Below are positions 1 to 9,048 of a stretch of 64,000 nt of DNA, in pieces; position 1 is the stretch's first letter, and the number at the start of each line of letters is the position of its first letter. Under the pieces are notes generated by a model, which saw only the letters and a list, made by a program, of their open reading frames with translations, was not told the DNA's origin and ran no database searches. The stretch is from Mucilaginibacter aquariorum (lineage in GTDB: Bacteria > Bacteroidota > Bacteroidia > Sphingobacteriales > Sphingobacteriaceae). A program made the position numbers and the translations under genes. The DNA is taken from the NCBI RefSeq assembly GCF_024498135.1, contig NZ_JANHOH010000001.1, positions 1,488,001 through 1,552,000 of the forward strand, given 5' to 3'.

Positions 1-921
1 GCCCGCCAGCGAGCCATACACGCTAAGCAGGTTCACCATTGAGCTATCGTCCTTACCCACTTCTATGTTGATGAAAATATTACTGAACGGTGTGCTATAA
101 TCCTTGTAGCGGTTGCCATACATTAGTTTAGCCCTGCCGAATATGCCTGTTTTTTTACCGTTGCCACCATCATTGCCGATAATACTGTTAAAAGTACGGG
201 CGCCGAGGTCAAACTCTGCCGATACCTGCGATGAATCGCGATCTTTTGGATTACCGTAAACCCTGCCCCACCTGCCATCAAGCAGGCGGTTAAGGCCGTT
301 CATGGGGTTAGCTAAAAACGCGGCTATCTCTTCCAATTGCCTGCCAAAACCCCGGTGGCGGTTATTTACAATTTTGTTTGATAGCCGGTAACTCATCTCG
401 CCCAGCACTATACCCCCAAAGCTGGTATTTACAAAATCATTGGGCGATGGGCGCTCGTTTTCTCCAAAGGTTTCCCATACGTAGCTTCCGGCCAGTGCAG
501 CCGGTGCCGATTGCCAGAAAGTATAACCATTAGCGCGAAACGCGCTAAAGTAAAGGCTGCCCTGGTACGGGTGGCCAAACTGGTTGGTCCTAAATATATC
601 CTTATCCCACTGCCAGCTCCCCGGGTTTAAATTACGGGTTATTGTTGCGCCGGTTACCCTTGCATAAACTGCATTAGCTACAAACCTGTTATAACTAAAA
701 GGTATAGCTTGTGCCAGGCCCCACTCAGCAGCAGCACGGCCAAAACGTTTGGTATCTGGCGGGGCGGGGCCAAAAAATGATGTGCGCTGCCTTTTAGGTT
801 TTGGTACACTATCTACGATAAGTTTTTCGGCGTCTTGCGCGGTTTGGGAATAGACAAAGACAGGGGCTAATAACAAAACTATTACAAGCGCTACTATAAA
901 CTGGCGTGGTAAAAATTTCAA
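1..921 (-). CDS. DUF3943-like outer-membrane protein (partial, C-terminus cut)
   Basis: The reverse-strand frame stays open from about 921 to the window edge and encodes at least 307 residues. It begins with a clear signal peptide (LVIVLLLAPVFVYSQ). The body carries FGHPYQGSLYF, NGYTFWQSAPAALAGSYVWE, GENERPSPNDFVNT and NPMNGLNRLLDGRWG, a pattern I associate with DUF3943 proteins, which are predicted outer-membrane or periplasmic proteins of unknown role. No in-frame ATG precedes the signal peptide before an upstream stop, so TTG at 919-921 is the likely start. The C-terminal part lies outside the window. The family name comes from recall of motifs; the secretion signal is seen directly. Confidence 0.7.
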   Translation of the reverse strand, partial: MKFLPRQFIVALVIVLLLAPVFVYSQTAQDAEKLIVDSVPKPKRQRTSFFGPAPPDTKRFGRAAAEWGLAQAIPFSYNRFVANAVYARVTGATITRNLNPGSWQWDKDIFRTNQFGHPYQGSLYFSAFRANGYTFWQSAPAALAGSYVWETFGENERPSPNDFVNTSFGGIVLGEMSYRLSNKIVNNRHRGFGRQLEEIAAFLANPMNGLNRLLDGRWGRVYGNPKDRDSSQVSAEFDLGARTFNSIIGNDGGNGKKTGIFGRAKLMYGNRYKDYSTPFSNIFINIEVGKDDSSMVNLLSVYGSLAG

Positions 922-1032
922 TATATTATGCTTTGATCAAGGTTAAGTAAATAACAACCATACGTTATGGTATTGTTATTAAAGTATCACACTTGAATAA
1001 TGCATTTTACCCCTAAATGTTTTGAGAATTTG

Positions 1033-1284
1033 TTATTGATATTTATTCTGTACAATCTGCTCCTGTATCTTTTCGCCTTCAAGCGCAAGGCCAATATTCA
1101 CCAGAAATTCTGCATCAACGTGGTGGTCATCTGCAGATTGCCACTTGCCTAAGCGGTTTATTATTAAAAAGCTTGAACCATTTTCATGCATTATACGAAA
1201 ACCATGCAAACCATTAATATTCTCGGGCTTTACCTGTAAGTATAACAATGCCCCTGTAGATGGATCTTTCACTCCTATTTTCAT
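1033..1284 (-). CDS. small hypothetical protein, paralogue of the 1457-1687 gene
   Basis: Encodes 83 residues with no signal peptide or membrane segment. It is the last of three closely packed small genes on the minus strand, starting 6 bases after the 56-residue gene ends. Its C-terminal half (IIN..GKWQ followed by an acidic stretch and LVNIGLALEGE) resembles the first gene of the group (IIISKKDNKWQ ... VEALGVAIDEE), so the two are probably diverged duplicates. Function unknown. Confidence 0.7.
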   Translation of the reverse strand: MKIGVKDPSTGALLYLQVKPENINGLHGFRIMHENGSSFLIINRLGKWQSADDHHVDAEFLVNIGLALEGEKIQEQIVQNKYQ

Positions 1285-1289
1285 GGCAT

Positions 1290-1460
1290 CTAATTTTTAG
1301 TGTTATCGTCTCCCCTGTTCTTTAACTCAGCAGCTACAGCTGCTTCTTTTGAATTATCTGAGTTCTGTGCATTTAATTCGGCCTGCTTTATTGCGTTTTT
1401 ATCGGGCAAAGCATCAATATTTTCCTTTTTATTTTTCTTGTTGGTTTTTAACTGTTTCAT
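1290..1460 (-). CDS. small Lys/Asn-rich hypothetical protein (56 aa)
   Basis: A 56-residue frame starting MKQLKTNKKNKKENIDALPD and ending DDNTKN. It is very polar, with a basic N-terminus and an Ala/Glu-rich middle, and is probably disordered. The ATG at 1458-1460 overlaps the stop of the upstream gene as ATGA, which supports translational coupling and reality despite the short length. No recognised domain. Confidence 0.6.
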   Translation of the reverse strand: MKQLKTNKKNKKENIDALPDKNAIKQAELNAQNSDNSKEAAVAAELKNRGDDNTKN

Positions 1461-1687
1461 TGGTTTATCTCCTCATCAATAGCCACCCCAAGCGCTTCTA
1501 CGTCTTCAGGTTCCAGGCACGGCGAACCCGGCCGCTCCAATTGCCATTTATTATCTTTTTTGGATATAATAATTGGGTTAGCAATTCCTGTTATCGTTTC
1601 AGCTACGAAACGGTCCTTGCCCAACGCTCTTATTATAAAGCCAACAGAAAAACCACGCACGGCGCTTTTTACGGTGAAAACATTCAT
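1457..1687 (-). CDS. small hypothetical protein, first gene of a three-gene operon
   Basis: The frame is open from an ATG at 1732, but the residues before the internal Met at 1687 (a Cys/Lys-rich stretch ending TCLD) do not look conserved. I prefer the start MNVFTVKSAVRG, giving about 76 residues; the 91-residue version cannot be excluded. The C-terminal half resembles the 83-residue gene two positions downstream (KWQ motif, then an acidic helix with IG/LG-x-A). Its stop overlaps the next ATG. Function unknown. Confidence 0.6.
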   Translation of the reverse strand: MNVFTVKSAVRGFSVGFIIRALGKDRFVAETITGIANPIIISKKDNKWQLERPGSPCLEPEDVEALGVAIDEEINQ

Positions 1688-1863
1688 ATCTAAACAGGTC
1701 TTCGTTTTAATACAGGTAGCTACATACCCCATATTAAAGAGCGGATATACCGCTACCTTTTATATAACAATATTGGCCGTAAGGAGTTTACATTATTTTT
1801 GCTTTTATTAAAACCAAGTTTGTCAAATTATGTTGTGGTTGTTTATTTTCTTAATGTAGGTAT

Positions 1864-1979
1864 CTGGGCCCGGGTTTATATATTTATATATAAGTGCCGA
1901 AATTGTAGAGCTCCATGGTGGTAAAATAGGTGTAGTAAGCGAAGCTGGGATAGGGAGCACCTTCTGGTTCACTATACCA
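1864..1979 (+). pseudogene. remnant of a sensor histidine kinase (C-terminal ATPase tail)
   Basis: The gap between the small-gene operon and the J-domain gene contains, on the plus strand, a GLYI-like segment and then [19 protein letters not shown] followed by [10 protein letters not shown]. This is the usual end of a HATPase_c kinase domain: the G2 box, the H-G-G turn, and [11 protein letters not shown]. The G2-box segment and the tail are out of register across an AT microsatellite (tatatatttatatata, about 1875-1891), and no kinase body lies upstream. It is therefore a decayed fragment. The rest of 1733-2146 shows nothing else that I recognise. Confidence 0.6.
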
Positions 1980-2080
1980 TGCAGGAATAAATACTATTGC
2001 AAAATCAGACCCTTTTTTAGCACATCCACAACCATTATTTTAATTTTTAAATTAAGCATCGCCACGTGGTGCAGAAAGCG

Positions 2081-2088
2081 TACCTTTG
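2081..2088 (+). promoter_or_regulatory. possible Bacteroidota -7 box of the J-domain gene
   Basis: TACCTTTG matches the Bacteroidota -7 consensus TAnnTTTG and lies about 60 bases before the ATG of the J-domain gene. No TTTG is present at the expected -33 distance, so this is only a half match. Confidence 0.3.
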
Positions 2089-2146
2089 CAAAATTATTTT
2101 CTTTGAATAAAGTTTTCACTGACAATAACATTACCCTATTAATACA

Positions 2147-2596
2147 ATGAAAAAAATTGTCGATTACAGAAAACTTTTAGGTGTTGCCGAAACTACCGAA
2201 CTTCAGGAACTTAAAACTACTTACCGCAGCTTAATGAAAGCCTGGCACCCGGATAAGTTTCAGGAGAGCGAAGAAAGTAAGCTGGAAGCTGAAGAAAAAA
2301 GCAAAACTATTATTGAAGCCTATCACTTTTTAGTGAGCATTGCACCAGAAACCCGTGCTCAATCATTAGCTGAATATACTACAACAACCACAACCGCTGC
2401 TATTGTTGATTTTGAATACAAATCGCAGGTGTTGCGGGTTGATTTTACCGACGGCAACTCTTACGAGTACTTTGATGTGCCACGCGCGGTTTACGTTAAA
2501 CTGGTAAACGCCGATTCGCCGGGCAGGTTTGCACGCAGGCACATTTACAACGAGTTTGTTTACCGCAGCACCAGCAAATTAGTAGCTACCGCTTAA
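2147..2596 (+). CDS. J-domain plus KTSC-domain protein
   Basis: Encodes 149 residues. Residues 5-65 form a DnaJ-type J domain ([20 protein letters not shown], then HPDKF and EAYHFLVS) with an intact HPD tripeptide, so it should be able to stimulate an Hsp70 (DnaK) ATPase. After a Thr-rich linker (YTTTTTTAA), residues 85-145 form a KTSC domain ([31 protein letters not shown]), a fold often linked to nucleic-acid-associated proteins. The combination is common in Bacteroidota but its client is unknown. It is a single gene with no apparent operon partner. Confidence 0.85.
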   Translation: MKKIVDYRKLLGVAETTELQELKTTYRSLMKAWHPDKFQESEESKLEAEEKSKTIIEAYHFLVSIAPETRAQSLAEYTTTTTTAAIVDFEYKSQVLRVDFTDGNSYEYFDVPRAVYVKLVNADSPGRFARRHIYNEFVYRSTSKLVATA

Positions 2597-2674
2597 CAAT
2601 TTTAATTTGTGTTGAACCGATGACACGCAGTTTACCCCGGATAATTAGATTTGCCGGGTAATTTTTGCTGCTTT

Positions 2675-3322
2675 ATGTTCAATAAACTAATTTTCTTTAT
2701 ACTGCTTATCACAACGTCTTTTACAGCGTCGGCCCAATACAACTGGGCACTGAAAAGTGATAAGGATGGGATTAAGATATACACCAGCCCGGTTGTCAAT
2801 TCAAAACTGAAGGCTTTAAGGATAGAATGCAATTACCAATCTACCCTAACACAGATGGTAGCTGCACTGCTTGATCTTAAAACACGCACCGAATGGATCT
2901 ATCATACTAAATCTATTCGCCTGGTTAAACAGGTGTCCCCTTCCGAACTTTTTTATTATTCAGAAATAAACCTGCCCTGGCCTGCTCAAAACCGCGACTT
3001 TGTGGCACACCTGATAACCACCCAGGACGAAAACACCAAAGTGGTGACCATGGATGGCCCGGTAGCCCCAACAATGGTACCCGAAAAGGATGGCATTGTA
3101 AGGGTAAAAAACTCGATAAGTAAATGGCTTATTTTCCCGTTAAACAAAAACGAGGTTAAGGTAGAGTACACCATACAGCTTGATCCCGGCGGTGCTATAC
3201 CCGCATGGCTCACCAATATGTTTGCATCTGAAGGGCCTACACAAAGCTTTAAAGCGCTCAGGCTGCAATTGAAAAAGCCCGAATACAGATCAGCCAGCGT
3301 ACCATTCATTAAGAATTATTAA
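2675..3322 (+). CDS. secreted START-domain-like lipid-binding protein
   Basis: Starting from ATG 2675 gives MFNKLIFFILLITTSFTASAQ, a clean signal peptide; the earlier TTG at 2651 would add an unlikely leader. The mature part (WALKSDKDGIKIYTSPV, LLDLKTRTEWIYHTKSIRLV, FYYSEINLPWPAQNRDFVAH) follows the START/StAR-related fold, which binds a lipid or other hydrophobic ligand in a helix-grip pocket. It probably acts in the periplasm. It ends just before a strong bidirectional terminator shared with the convergent M16 peptidase. Confidence 0.85.
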   Translation: MFNKLIFFILLITTSFTASAQYNWALKSDKDGIKIYTSPVVNSKLKALRIECNYQSTLTQMVAALLDLKTRTEWIYHTKSIRLVKQVSPSELFYYSEINLPWPAQNRDFVAHLITTQDENTKVVTMDGPVAPTMVPEKDGIVRVKNSISKWLIFPLNKNEVKVEYTIQLDPGGAIPAWLTNMFASEGPTQSFKALRLQLKKPEYRSASVPFIKNY

Positions 3323-3333
3323 TTAAGTATTTC

Positions 3334-3379
3334 AATACAAAAAGCCCTCTTAACAAATGTTAAGAGGGCTTTTTGTATT
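3334..3379. terminator. bidirectional Rho-independent terminator
   Basis: Two perfectly complementary 21-base arms (3334-3354 and 3359-3379) around an AAAT loop, with A and T tracts on the outer sides. It sits between the convergent START-like and M16 peptidase genes and can stop transcription from both. Confidence 0.9.
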
Positions 3380-3393
3380 ATACTGTTTAGTAC

Positions 3394-6249
3394 TTATTGT
3401 TTGGGTTTACCGTCGCTGTCTACCTCTACAATTGGGTAACCTAATTTTTGCAGGCCGGGCAGTATCCGTGCCTTATCGCCCACAACCAATATGATCATGT
3501 TATCGGTATTCAGGTATTTTGCCGATAGCTGGTTAAGCTCGGCCGGGGTAATGGTTGATAAGATCTTGTTCTGCTCATCGGCATAAGTAGGTTTCAGATC
3601 ATACTCCAGTATACGCGATAGGAACGCCGCTTTCTGTCCGTTAGTTTCGTACTTGCGGGCATCGCTTTGGCCTATTGATGTTTGGGTGAACTTCAACTCA
3701 TCAGGGGTGATACCTCCTTTTTGGTAATCTTTTATCTCTTTGATAAATTCATACACCGAACTATCGGTAGCTGTAGCCAGCACACCTGCCGAAGCGGTAA
3801 ACTCGCCACCGTATTTGCCCGAGTTAAAGCCGGAGCGTGCACCGTAGGTCCAGCCCCTTTTTTCGCGCAGGTTAAGGTTAATGTGGCTGTTGAATGCGCC
3901 GCCTAAAATGTAGTTGGCTATCCCTAACTTATAGTAATCGCCGGTTGCATCGTAGTTCAGCTTATCAAGGTAACCTATCCTTATTTCTGACTGTGCAGCG
4001 CCCGGGATATCAACAAGATATAAAGTTGTTTTGTCAAAGGTTTTTCCTTCCGCAGGTGTAGGGATAGTTACTGCTTTATCTTTCCAGGCATTAAGGAAAG
4101 CCAGGTTGCCTTTTGCAGTACCTTCGTTAACATCGCCCACAACAACAATTTGTGTTTGCGATGGGGTGAAGTAATTATCATAATAATCCTGAACATCCTG
4201 CAGGGTAATTGCAGCTACCGTTTCTTCGTTACCATTTGTTGAATAGGTACGCACATTATCGGTTCCGTAAAGCAATTTACTGTACACCGTTGATGCTACA
4301 CCCGCAGGCTGTGTTTTTGCTTGCTTAAGGCCTTCAATAGTTTGCTTTTTGATCCGGTCTAAAGCATCCTGCGTAAATTTGGGGTTAAACAATTTCTCTT
4401 GCAGCAAGGTCATTGTTTTTGGCAGGTTCTTAGTTAATGACGAAACACTAATAAAGATCTCTTCGCTGCCTGCAAATACGCTGATATTACTACCCAGTTT
4501 ATCCAGCTCGGAGTTAAATTCTTCTGCAGTATAGGTTTTTGTTTCCTCGTTCATCATGCGGGCCACAATACCGGCTAAACCTGCCTTTGCAGGGTTGTTA
4601 ACCGCGTACAAACCGCCGCCTTTTATCGACATAGAGATAGATACCGATGGGATCTCGCTATTTTGAGTGCCTATCATTTTAATACCATTTGGCGTAGTAC
4701 CAATCCATATAGCCGGAACCTTAATAGCCGGGTTTGCACCAACAGCAGGTTTAGCCGCGCGGTCAAAATTATCCGTGGCTTTTTTGTAGGTTAAGCCGTT
4801 GTATCCGTAATCGGGTGCTTTGTAATTCGCCGTGTTTACGGTGTAATTATCGGGTGCAGCAGCTGTAATTGTGCCCCCTTTTGGCAATACGCTTAATATA
4901 ACCGCAGGCTTATCTTTTATGTATTTGTTGTAAACACGCATCACATCATCTTTGGTAATCGCACGTATATCGGCCAGGTCGCGGCCAATTTGATTAGGGT
5001 TACCCGTTAAATATTGCGACTGTGCCAACTCAGATACTTTACCGCTAACACTTGATAAGCCATTAATAGCATTTGCCTCGGCACTTGCTTTAAAACGTAC
5101 CAGCGCGTCATCAGTTACACCGGTTTTTTCAAATTCGGCCAACGATTCATCTATCAGCTTTTTAGCATCGGTTAAAGTTTGCCCCGGGAACGGAACTACA
5201 CGCATGGTGATCTCGCCGGCCAGCTCGGTGTTTGACGAACTCATGGATGCCTGCGCCGCCTTACGCGTTTTCACAAAGTTTTTGTAAAATATAGAGTTAC
5301 GGCCCTGACCAATGATCTCTGACAATGCATCCAGTGCCGACATGTCTTTGTCGTACACCTTAACACCCGGATAGGTGACTGACAATAACGGAAGCTTAGC
5401 ATAGTTATCTGTGTAGGATACGTAACGATCGGCCGTTAAAACCGGCGCTGGGAAAGAAGCATTTTTAACAACCGGCCCACGTGGAATGCTACCGAAATAC
5501 TTACTTACCCATGCCAATGTTTGTTTAGAGTTAAGATCGCCGCCAATGGTAAGCGTGGCGTTATTTGGGCCATACCATCTTAAAAAGAAATTTTTAAGAT
5601 CGTTTACACCCACTTTGTTCAATTCTTCGATATAACCAATGGTTAACCATGAATATGGGTGGCCGTATGGATAAAGGTTTTTAGAGGTGTATTCGCTGGC
5701 CAAACCGTAAGGGCGGTTATCGTAATTTTGGCCACGCTCATTCTTTACTGTTGCACGCTGCACCTCAAATTTTTGTTGGGTAACCGCGTCAAGCAAAAAG
5801 CCCATGCGGTCGCTTTCCAGCCAAAGCATTTTTTCCAGCTGATTGGCCGGAACAGTTTCGTAATAGTTGGTGCGGTCGCGGTTTGTTGAACCATTTAGGG
5901 TACCACCGGCTTCGGTTATGATTTTGAAGTGATCGCCATTGGCAACATGGTCACTTCCCTGGAACATCATATGCTCAAAGAAGTGGGCAAAGCCCGATTT
6001 GCCGATCTCCTCGCGTGCCGAACCAACGTGGTAAGTTATATCTACATGTACCAGGGGATCAGAGTGATCTTCGGTTAAAATTACGGTTAACCCGTTGGGG
6101 AGCACATACTTTTCGTATGGTATAACCAGCTCCGTACCCTTCCTGGTTACCTTCTCAACCAGCTTGGGTTGTACTGTTTGGGCGCCGGCACTTAGTGCCA
6201 TAACCAAAACGGATTGCGCAACTAATGCACATTTTAAAGTTTTGTTCAT
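3394..6249 (-). CDS. double-domain M16 zinc metallopeptidase (periplasmic)
   Basis: Encodes 951 residues with an N-terminal signal peptide (ALVAQSVLVMALSAGAQ). The N-terminal half carries the inverted zinc motif HxxEH as HFFEHMMFQGS, with the downstream Glu region (RATVKNERGQNYDNRP) expected of M16 enzymes. The second half, from about residue 520, is a second M16 repeat without HxxEH but with the partner motif GGAFNSHINLNLREKRGWTY. This is the usual fused active/inactive arrangement of secreted pitrilysin-type enzymes, and the length is typical. It should degrade peptides in the periplasm. Monocistronic, with a shared terminator at its 3' end. Confidence 0.93.
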   Translation of the reverse strand: MNKTLKCALVAQSVLVMALSAGAQTVQPKLVEKVTRKGTELVIPYEKYVLPNGLTVILTEDHSDPLVHVDITYHVGSAREEIGKSGFAHFFEHMMFQGSDHVANGDHFKIITEAGGTLNGSTNRDRTNYYETVPANQLEKMLWLESDRMGFLLDAVTQQKFEVQRATVKNERGQNYDNRPYGLASEYTSKNLYPYGHPYSWLTIGYIEELNKVGVNDLKNFFLRWYGPNNATLTIGGDLNSKQTLAWVSKYFGSIPRGPVVKNASFPAPVLTADRYVSYTDNYAKLPLLSVTYPGVKVYDKDMSALDALSEIIGQGRNSIFYKNFVKTRKAAQASMSSSNTELAGEITMRVVPFPGQTLTDAKKLIDESLAEFEKTGVTDDALVRFKASAEANAINGLSSVSGKVSELAQSQYLTGNPNQIGRDLADIRAITKDDVMRVYNKYIKDKPAVILSVLPKGGTITAAAPDNYTVNTANYKAPDYGYNGLTYKKATDNFDRAAKPAVGANPAIKVPAIWIGTTPNGIKMIGTQNSEIPSVSISMSIKGGGLYAVNNPAKAGLAGIVARMMNEETKTYTAEEFNSELDKLGSNISVFAGSEEIFISVSSLTKNLPKTMTLLQEKLFNPKFTQDALDRIKKQTIEGLKQAKTQPAGVASTVYSKLLYGTDNVRTYSTNGNEETVAAITLQDVQDYYDNYFTPSQTQIVVVGDVNEGTAKGNLAFLNAWKDKAVTIPTPAEGKTFDKTTLYLVDIPGAAQSEIRIGYLDKLNYDATGDYYKLGIANYILGGAFNSHINLNLREKRGWTYGARSGFNSGKYGGEFTASAGVLATATDSSVYEFIKEIKDYQKGGITPDELKFTQTSIGQSDARKYETNGQKAAFLSRILEYDLKPTYADEQNKILSTITPAELNQLSAKYLNTDNMIILVVGDKARILPGLQKLGYPIVEVDSDGKPKQ

Positions 6250-6396
6250 ATAATTAAATTTAGTCAGTAAATTTTTCCGGCGGGTGGCTTAGACATTCGC
6301 CCTGCAAAAACATAATATTAAGGAATTAACTTATGAGTTACAATTACATATTATAAATCTGTGTAACAGGTTTGTGACCAAGTATTTACTGACTTA

Positions 6397-6960
6397 TCAT
6401 TCGCTTTTTTCCAGTTTCCTGATCACTACCGCCGGGTTGCCCACAGCAAGCGAATCATCCGGTATATTTTTAGTGACCACTGCTCCCGCACCTATTACGC
6501 AACGGTTGCCTATAGTTACCCCCGGACAGATCACCGCGCCGCCTCCTATCCAGCAATCATCACCAATAACAACGGGTTTGGCGTTTTCCCTGCTGCGGCG
6601 TAAAACCGCGTCTAAGGGGTGTGTAGCGGTATAAATTTGTACGCCGGGCGCGCAGAAAACGTTATTGCCCAGCTTAACTTCCATCACATCAAGCACAACA
6701 CAGTTTACGTTGAAATATACATTTTCACCGCAGGTAATATTGTAGCCATAATCGCAATGGAAGGGTGGTTCTATATAAAGGCTTTTTGGCGCGCTGGGTA
6801 TAAGCTGCAGCAGGATGGCATCGGTACGGTCAGATACTACATACTCGTCAACATTAAGCTGCTTTAGCAATTGTTTGCAGTGTTGCCTTTCCTGCGCCAG
6901 GGTTTCATCGGTAGCGATATAATACTCGCCTGATAACATTTTTTCTTTTTCTGTTTTCAT
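6397..6960 (-). CDS. maltose/galactoside O-acetyltransferase family protein
   Basis: Encodes 187 residues, the normal length for the Maa/LacA family. The N-terminal Mac motif (EKMLSGEYYIATDETLAQER) is followed by a left-handed beta-helix made of hexapeptide repeats (GNNVFCAPGVQIYTATHP, IGDDCWIGGGAVICPGVTIG, VIGAGAVVTKNIPDDSLAVG). The catalytic His is in the TATHPLD motif. It should transfer acetyl from acetyl-CoA to a sugar; the substrate cannot be told from sequence. Confidence 0.92.
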   Translation of the reverse strand: MKTEKEKMLSGEYYIATDETLAQERQHCKQLLKQLNVDEYVVSDRTDAILLQLIPSAPKSLYIEPPFHCDYGYNITCGENVYFNVNCVVLDVMEVKLGNNVFCAPGVQIYTATHPLDAVLRRSRENAKPVVIGDDCWIGGGAVICPGVTIGNRCVIGAGAVVTKNIPDDSLAVGNPAVVIRKLEKSE

Positions 6961-7139
6961 AGGTCTGTCTTGAACAGCAATATCACCAAAAGATAGGGTT
7001 TCTCAAAATAACAGTAACGCATGATTGACCCCACAACAATTTATAATTTCGAGCCGTATGTACTATTCCGCACCTACAAAGCGTTGCATTTAAGCTTTGG
7101 CTTGCTATTTGTAACATACAAGGCATCTATAACATCACT

Positions 7140-7547
7140 ATGAAAAAGAACCTTTTACTACTCGCTATACTTGCCTTTTTAAGCATTCCCATATTTGCGC
7201 AAAAACCGGTTTTGGCCAGCATAGATAAAGGCTTAGTGGTTAAAGATCTAAAAGCAGCTAATAATGGCAAATCGCCTTATTGGATCATCGTGTCGAACGA
7301 AAAAGAATTTCAGATAGATACCTTAAGTGCCATTAAATACCTCGACCCGCAATGGATGTCGGCCATTGATTTCCCGGATAACGACTTTATTAAAGCAAAG
7401 TATGGACGCATGGCCCCGCAAGGCCTGGTTGTTGTTACCATCAACGATAAAAAGTTCCCAAATGCTTTTGGAGAATTAAAAGATCATATGGCTTTTATAG
7501 ACGAGCATGAAGAGTTGCCTTTTTATGATTTTACAACGCTGCCGTAG
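7140..7547 (+). CDS. secreted hypothetical protein
   Basis: Encodes 135 residues with a clear signal peptide (LLLLAILAFLSIPIFAQ). The remainder is a single small domain with no Cys and motifs such as YWIIVSNEKEFQIDT and PQGLVVVTINDKKFP. The motif style resembles the small domains that Bacteroidota attach near TonB plugs, but I cannot assign a family. It stands alone between an O-acetyltransferase and an NlpC/P60 gene on the opposite strand. Confidence 0.75.
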   Translation: MKKNLLLLAILAFLSIPIFAQKPVLASIDKGLVVKDLKAANNGKSPYWIIVSNEKEFQIDTLSAIKYLDPQWMSAIDFPDNDFIKAKYGRMAPQGLVVVTINDKKFPNAFGELKDHMAFIDEHEELPFYDFTTLP

Positions 7548-7574
7548 GGATAAAACCATATATATTCGGAAAAT

Positions 7575-7735
7575 TAGAGTTTGGGCTAAAGCCCATTTTC
7601 TGCTCTGTCTATCCGTCCCATAAATGGGACGGCAATGAATTAGAATTATAAGAAACACTTGTATGTATCATTGCCGTTGGCTTCAGCCAACGGATTGCAA
7701 ACAAAGCGTAAGGCTTTAGCCAAAATCCGGAGTAT
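7575..7735. repeat. intergenic palindromic repeat unit
   Basis: Contains nested palindromes: GGGCTAAAGCCC near 7582, CCGTCCCATAAATGGGACGG near 7614-7633, and CCGTTGGCTTCAGCCAACGG near 7674-7693, then GGCTTTAGCC. Such clustered short hairpins are typical of dispersed non-coding repeats in Sphingobacteriaceae genomes. There is no coding potential. Confidence 0.6.
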
Positions 7736-7792
7736 GAGCGTTATTTTGATTATCCCGAACCCCTATGATGATAACCCGCCACAACCTAACTT

Positions 7793-8386
7793 TTACTGAT
7801 CGTTCTGCGGAAATATGCGAACGGTTTTCATATAACGACTTTTGTAATAAGAATTAAAAGGTGTTTCGGTGACACCATCGGCCTTGCCCGATGTGGAATG
7901 GATAAAGGTTAATTCTTTACCTGCCGAAGCGACTATTATCCCCATATGTCCTACCACTCTTTCCGTACTATCGGTACCTGTAAAGAGTATCAGGTCGCCG
8001 GTTTTAGCATCCTGCAGATTTATTTGCTTGTTCATAAACGTAAAATCAACCGAACGCCGGGGTACCGGTATCTTGAAATGATTAAACACAAATGTTATAA
8101 ATCCGGAACAGTCAAAACCTTCTGTAGGATCGGTAGAAGCATATTTATAGGGAATGCCTTTTAAGCTATTAGCAAATGCAACCAATTCGGCCGGAGTGGT
8201 ACCGCCTGTTTCAATTTTTGTGAAATAACCGGCGCTATCCGGCTCGGGTGGCGGCAGAGTGTCTTGCCTGGCTACAATTATGGTGTCGCCTTTTCCTGTA
8301 ATTACATAAGTGGGTTTGCGATCTGTACAAGAAAAAACAAGAACTGCTAAAACTAAAAGCAATGGGTTGTAGCGCATATATAACAC
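7793..8386 (-). CDS. NlpC/P60 family cell-wall peptidase lipoprotein
   Basis: Encodes 197 residues. A lipoprotein signal (LLLVLAVLVFSC) is followed by a linker and an NlpC/P60 domain of about residues 60-195. The catalytic Cys is in EGFDCSGFITFVFNHF, the His in VVGHMGIIVAS, and the third polar residue in FIHSTSGKADG. These enzymes cut gamma-D-Glu-diamino-acid bonds in peptidoglycan stem peptides. It is expected to be membrane-anchored, facing the periplasm. Single gene. Confidence 0.92.
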   Translation of the reverse strand: MLYMRYNPLLLVLAVLVFSCTDRKPTYVITGKGDTIIVARQDTLPPPEPDSAGYFTKIETGGTTPAELVAFANSLKGIPYKYASTDPTEGFDCSGFITFVFNHFKIPVPRRSVDFTFMNKQINLQDAKTGDLILFTGTDSTERVVGHMGIIVASAGKELTFIHSTSGKADGVTETPFNSYYKSRYMKTVRIFPQNDQ

Positions 8387-8447
8387 TACAGCCCATTCAG
8401 TATTAAGTTTTACAGTGCGGATAACAGGCGAAAATAAAGTCCGGCTT

Positions 8448-8918
8448 CTATACAGAACTTTGCACTTGCCCGTATCTATACCTCATTAAAACAATGGGTA
8501 AGGCTATACAAACTATCAGTATCAGCATATTTTTTATCGCACCTGTAAGTGTAATTGTATTGGTAACCTGCGTTAACGGTAATACAAGCAGGTTCATCAC
8601 CACCCACACAAAAATACCGTAAATAATAGCAACCAAAACCGCCCTTTTCCTTATTACAGGAATAAGATCATATAAAATGAAAAATAGAGTGGTGAATATG
8701 GCAGCTATTAAATAATGAAAAGCCACACCTGCCCAAATCATTTCCGAACCGCCTGCAAATGCTTGCTTGCCATATACGGCGCTGGCAATATATTTAAATG
8801 CCATAGCCGCTTGCCCCTTAGCCAATATAAAAACCGCGGCAAGGCCATCCAATGTACCGGCAATTAACGAGGCAAGTAAAATGGTTAGTATTAATGCTTT
8901 AGTGTTTTTATTTGCCAT
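8448..8918 (-). CDS. four-helix integral membrane protein, function unknown
   Basis: Encodes 156 residues with four predicted membrane helices (ILTILLASLIAGTLDGLAAV, FHYLIAAIFTTLFFILYDLI, VLVAIIYGIFVWVVMNLLVL, MLILIVCIALPIVLM). The layout resembles YagU/DUF1440-type inner-membrane proteins, but the similarity is weak and no catalytic motif is visible. No operon partner; the downstream gene is separated by a terminator. Confidence 0.8.
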   Translation of the reverse strand: MANKNTKALILTILLASLIAGTLDGLAAVFILAKGQAAMAFKYIASAVYGKQAFAGGSEMIWAGVAFHYLIAAIFTTLFFILYDLIPVIRKRAVLVAIIYGIFVWVVMNLLVLPLTQVTNTITLTGAIKNMLILIVCIALPIVLMRYRYGQVQSSV

Positions 8919-8990
8919 AGCAATAGGTTTGGATATGTAAATATGCAGGTTTAACCCTAAACAAAAAAATCCGTGATTGCAAATCCGGCA

Positions 8991-9031
8991 TAATAATAAA
9001 GGGCCTACCTCAAGGTAAGCCCTTTGTTATT
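8991..9031. terminator. bidirectional hairpin terminator
   Basis: AATAAAGGGC-CTACCT / AGGTAA-GCCCTTTGTTATT forms a long stem with A/T flanks. It lies after the first lipoprotein paralogue (minus strand) and close to the upstream end of the membrane-protein gene. Confidence 0.75.
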
Positions 9032-9048
9032 CGCCTTCTATAATTATG

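Noticed and set aside
1560..1811. 83-codon plus-strand frame across the small-gene operon
   Set aside because: It lies opposite the minus-strand gene 1457-1687 and has no coding character; antisense shadow.
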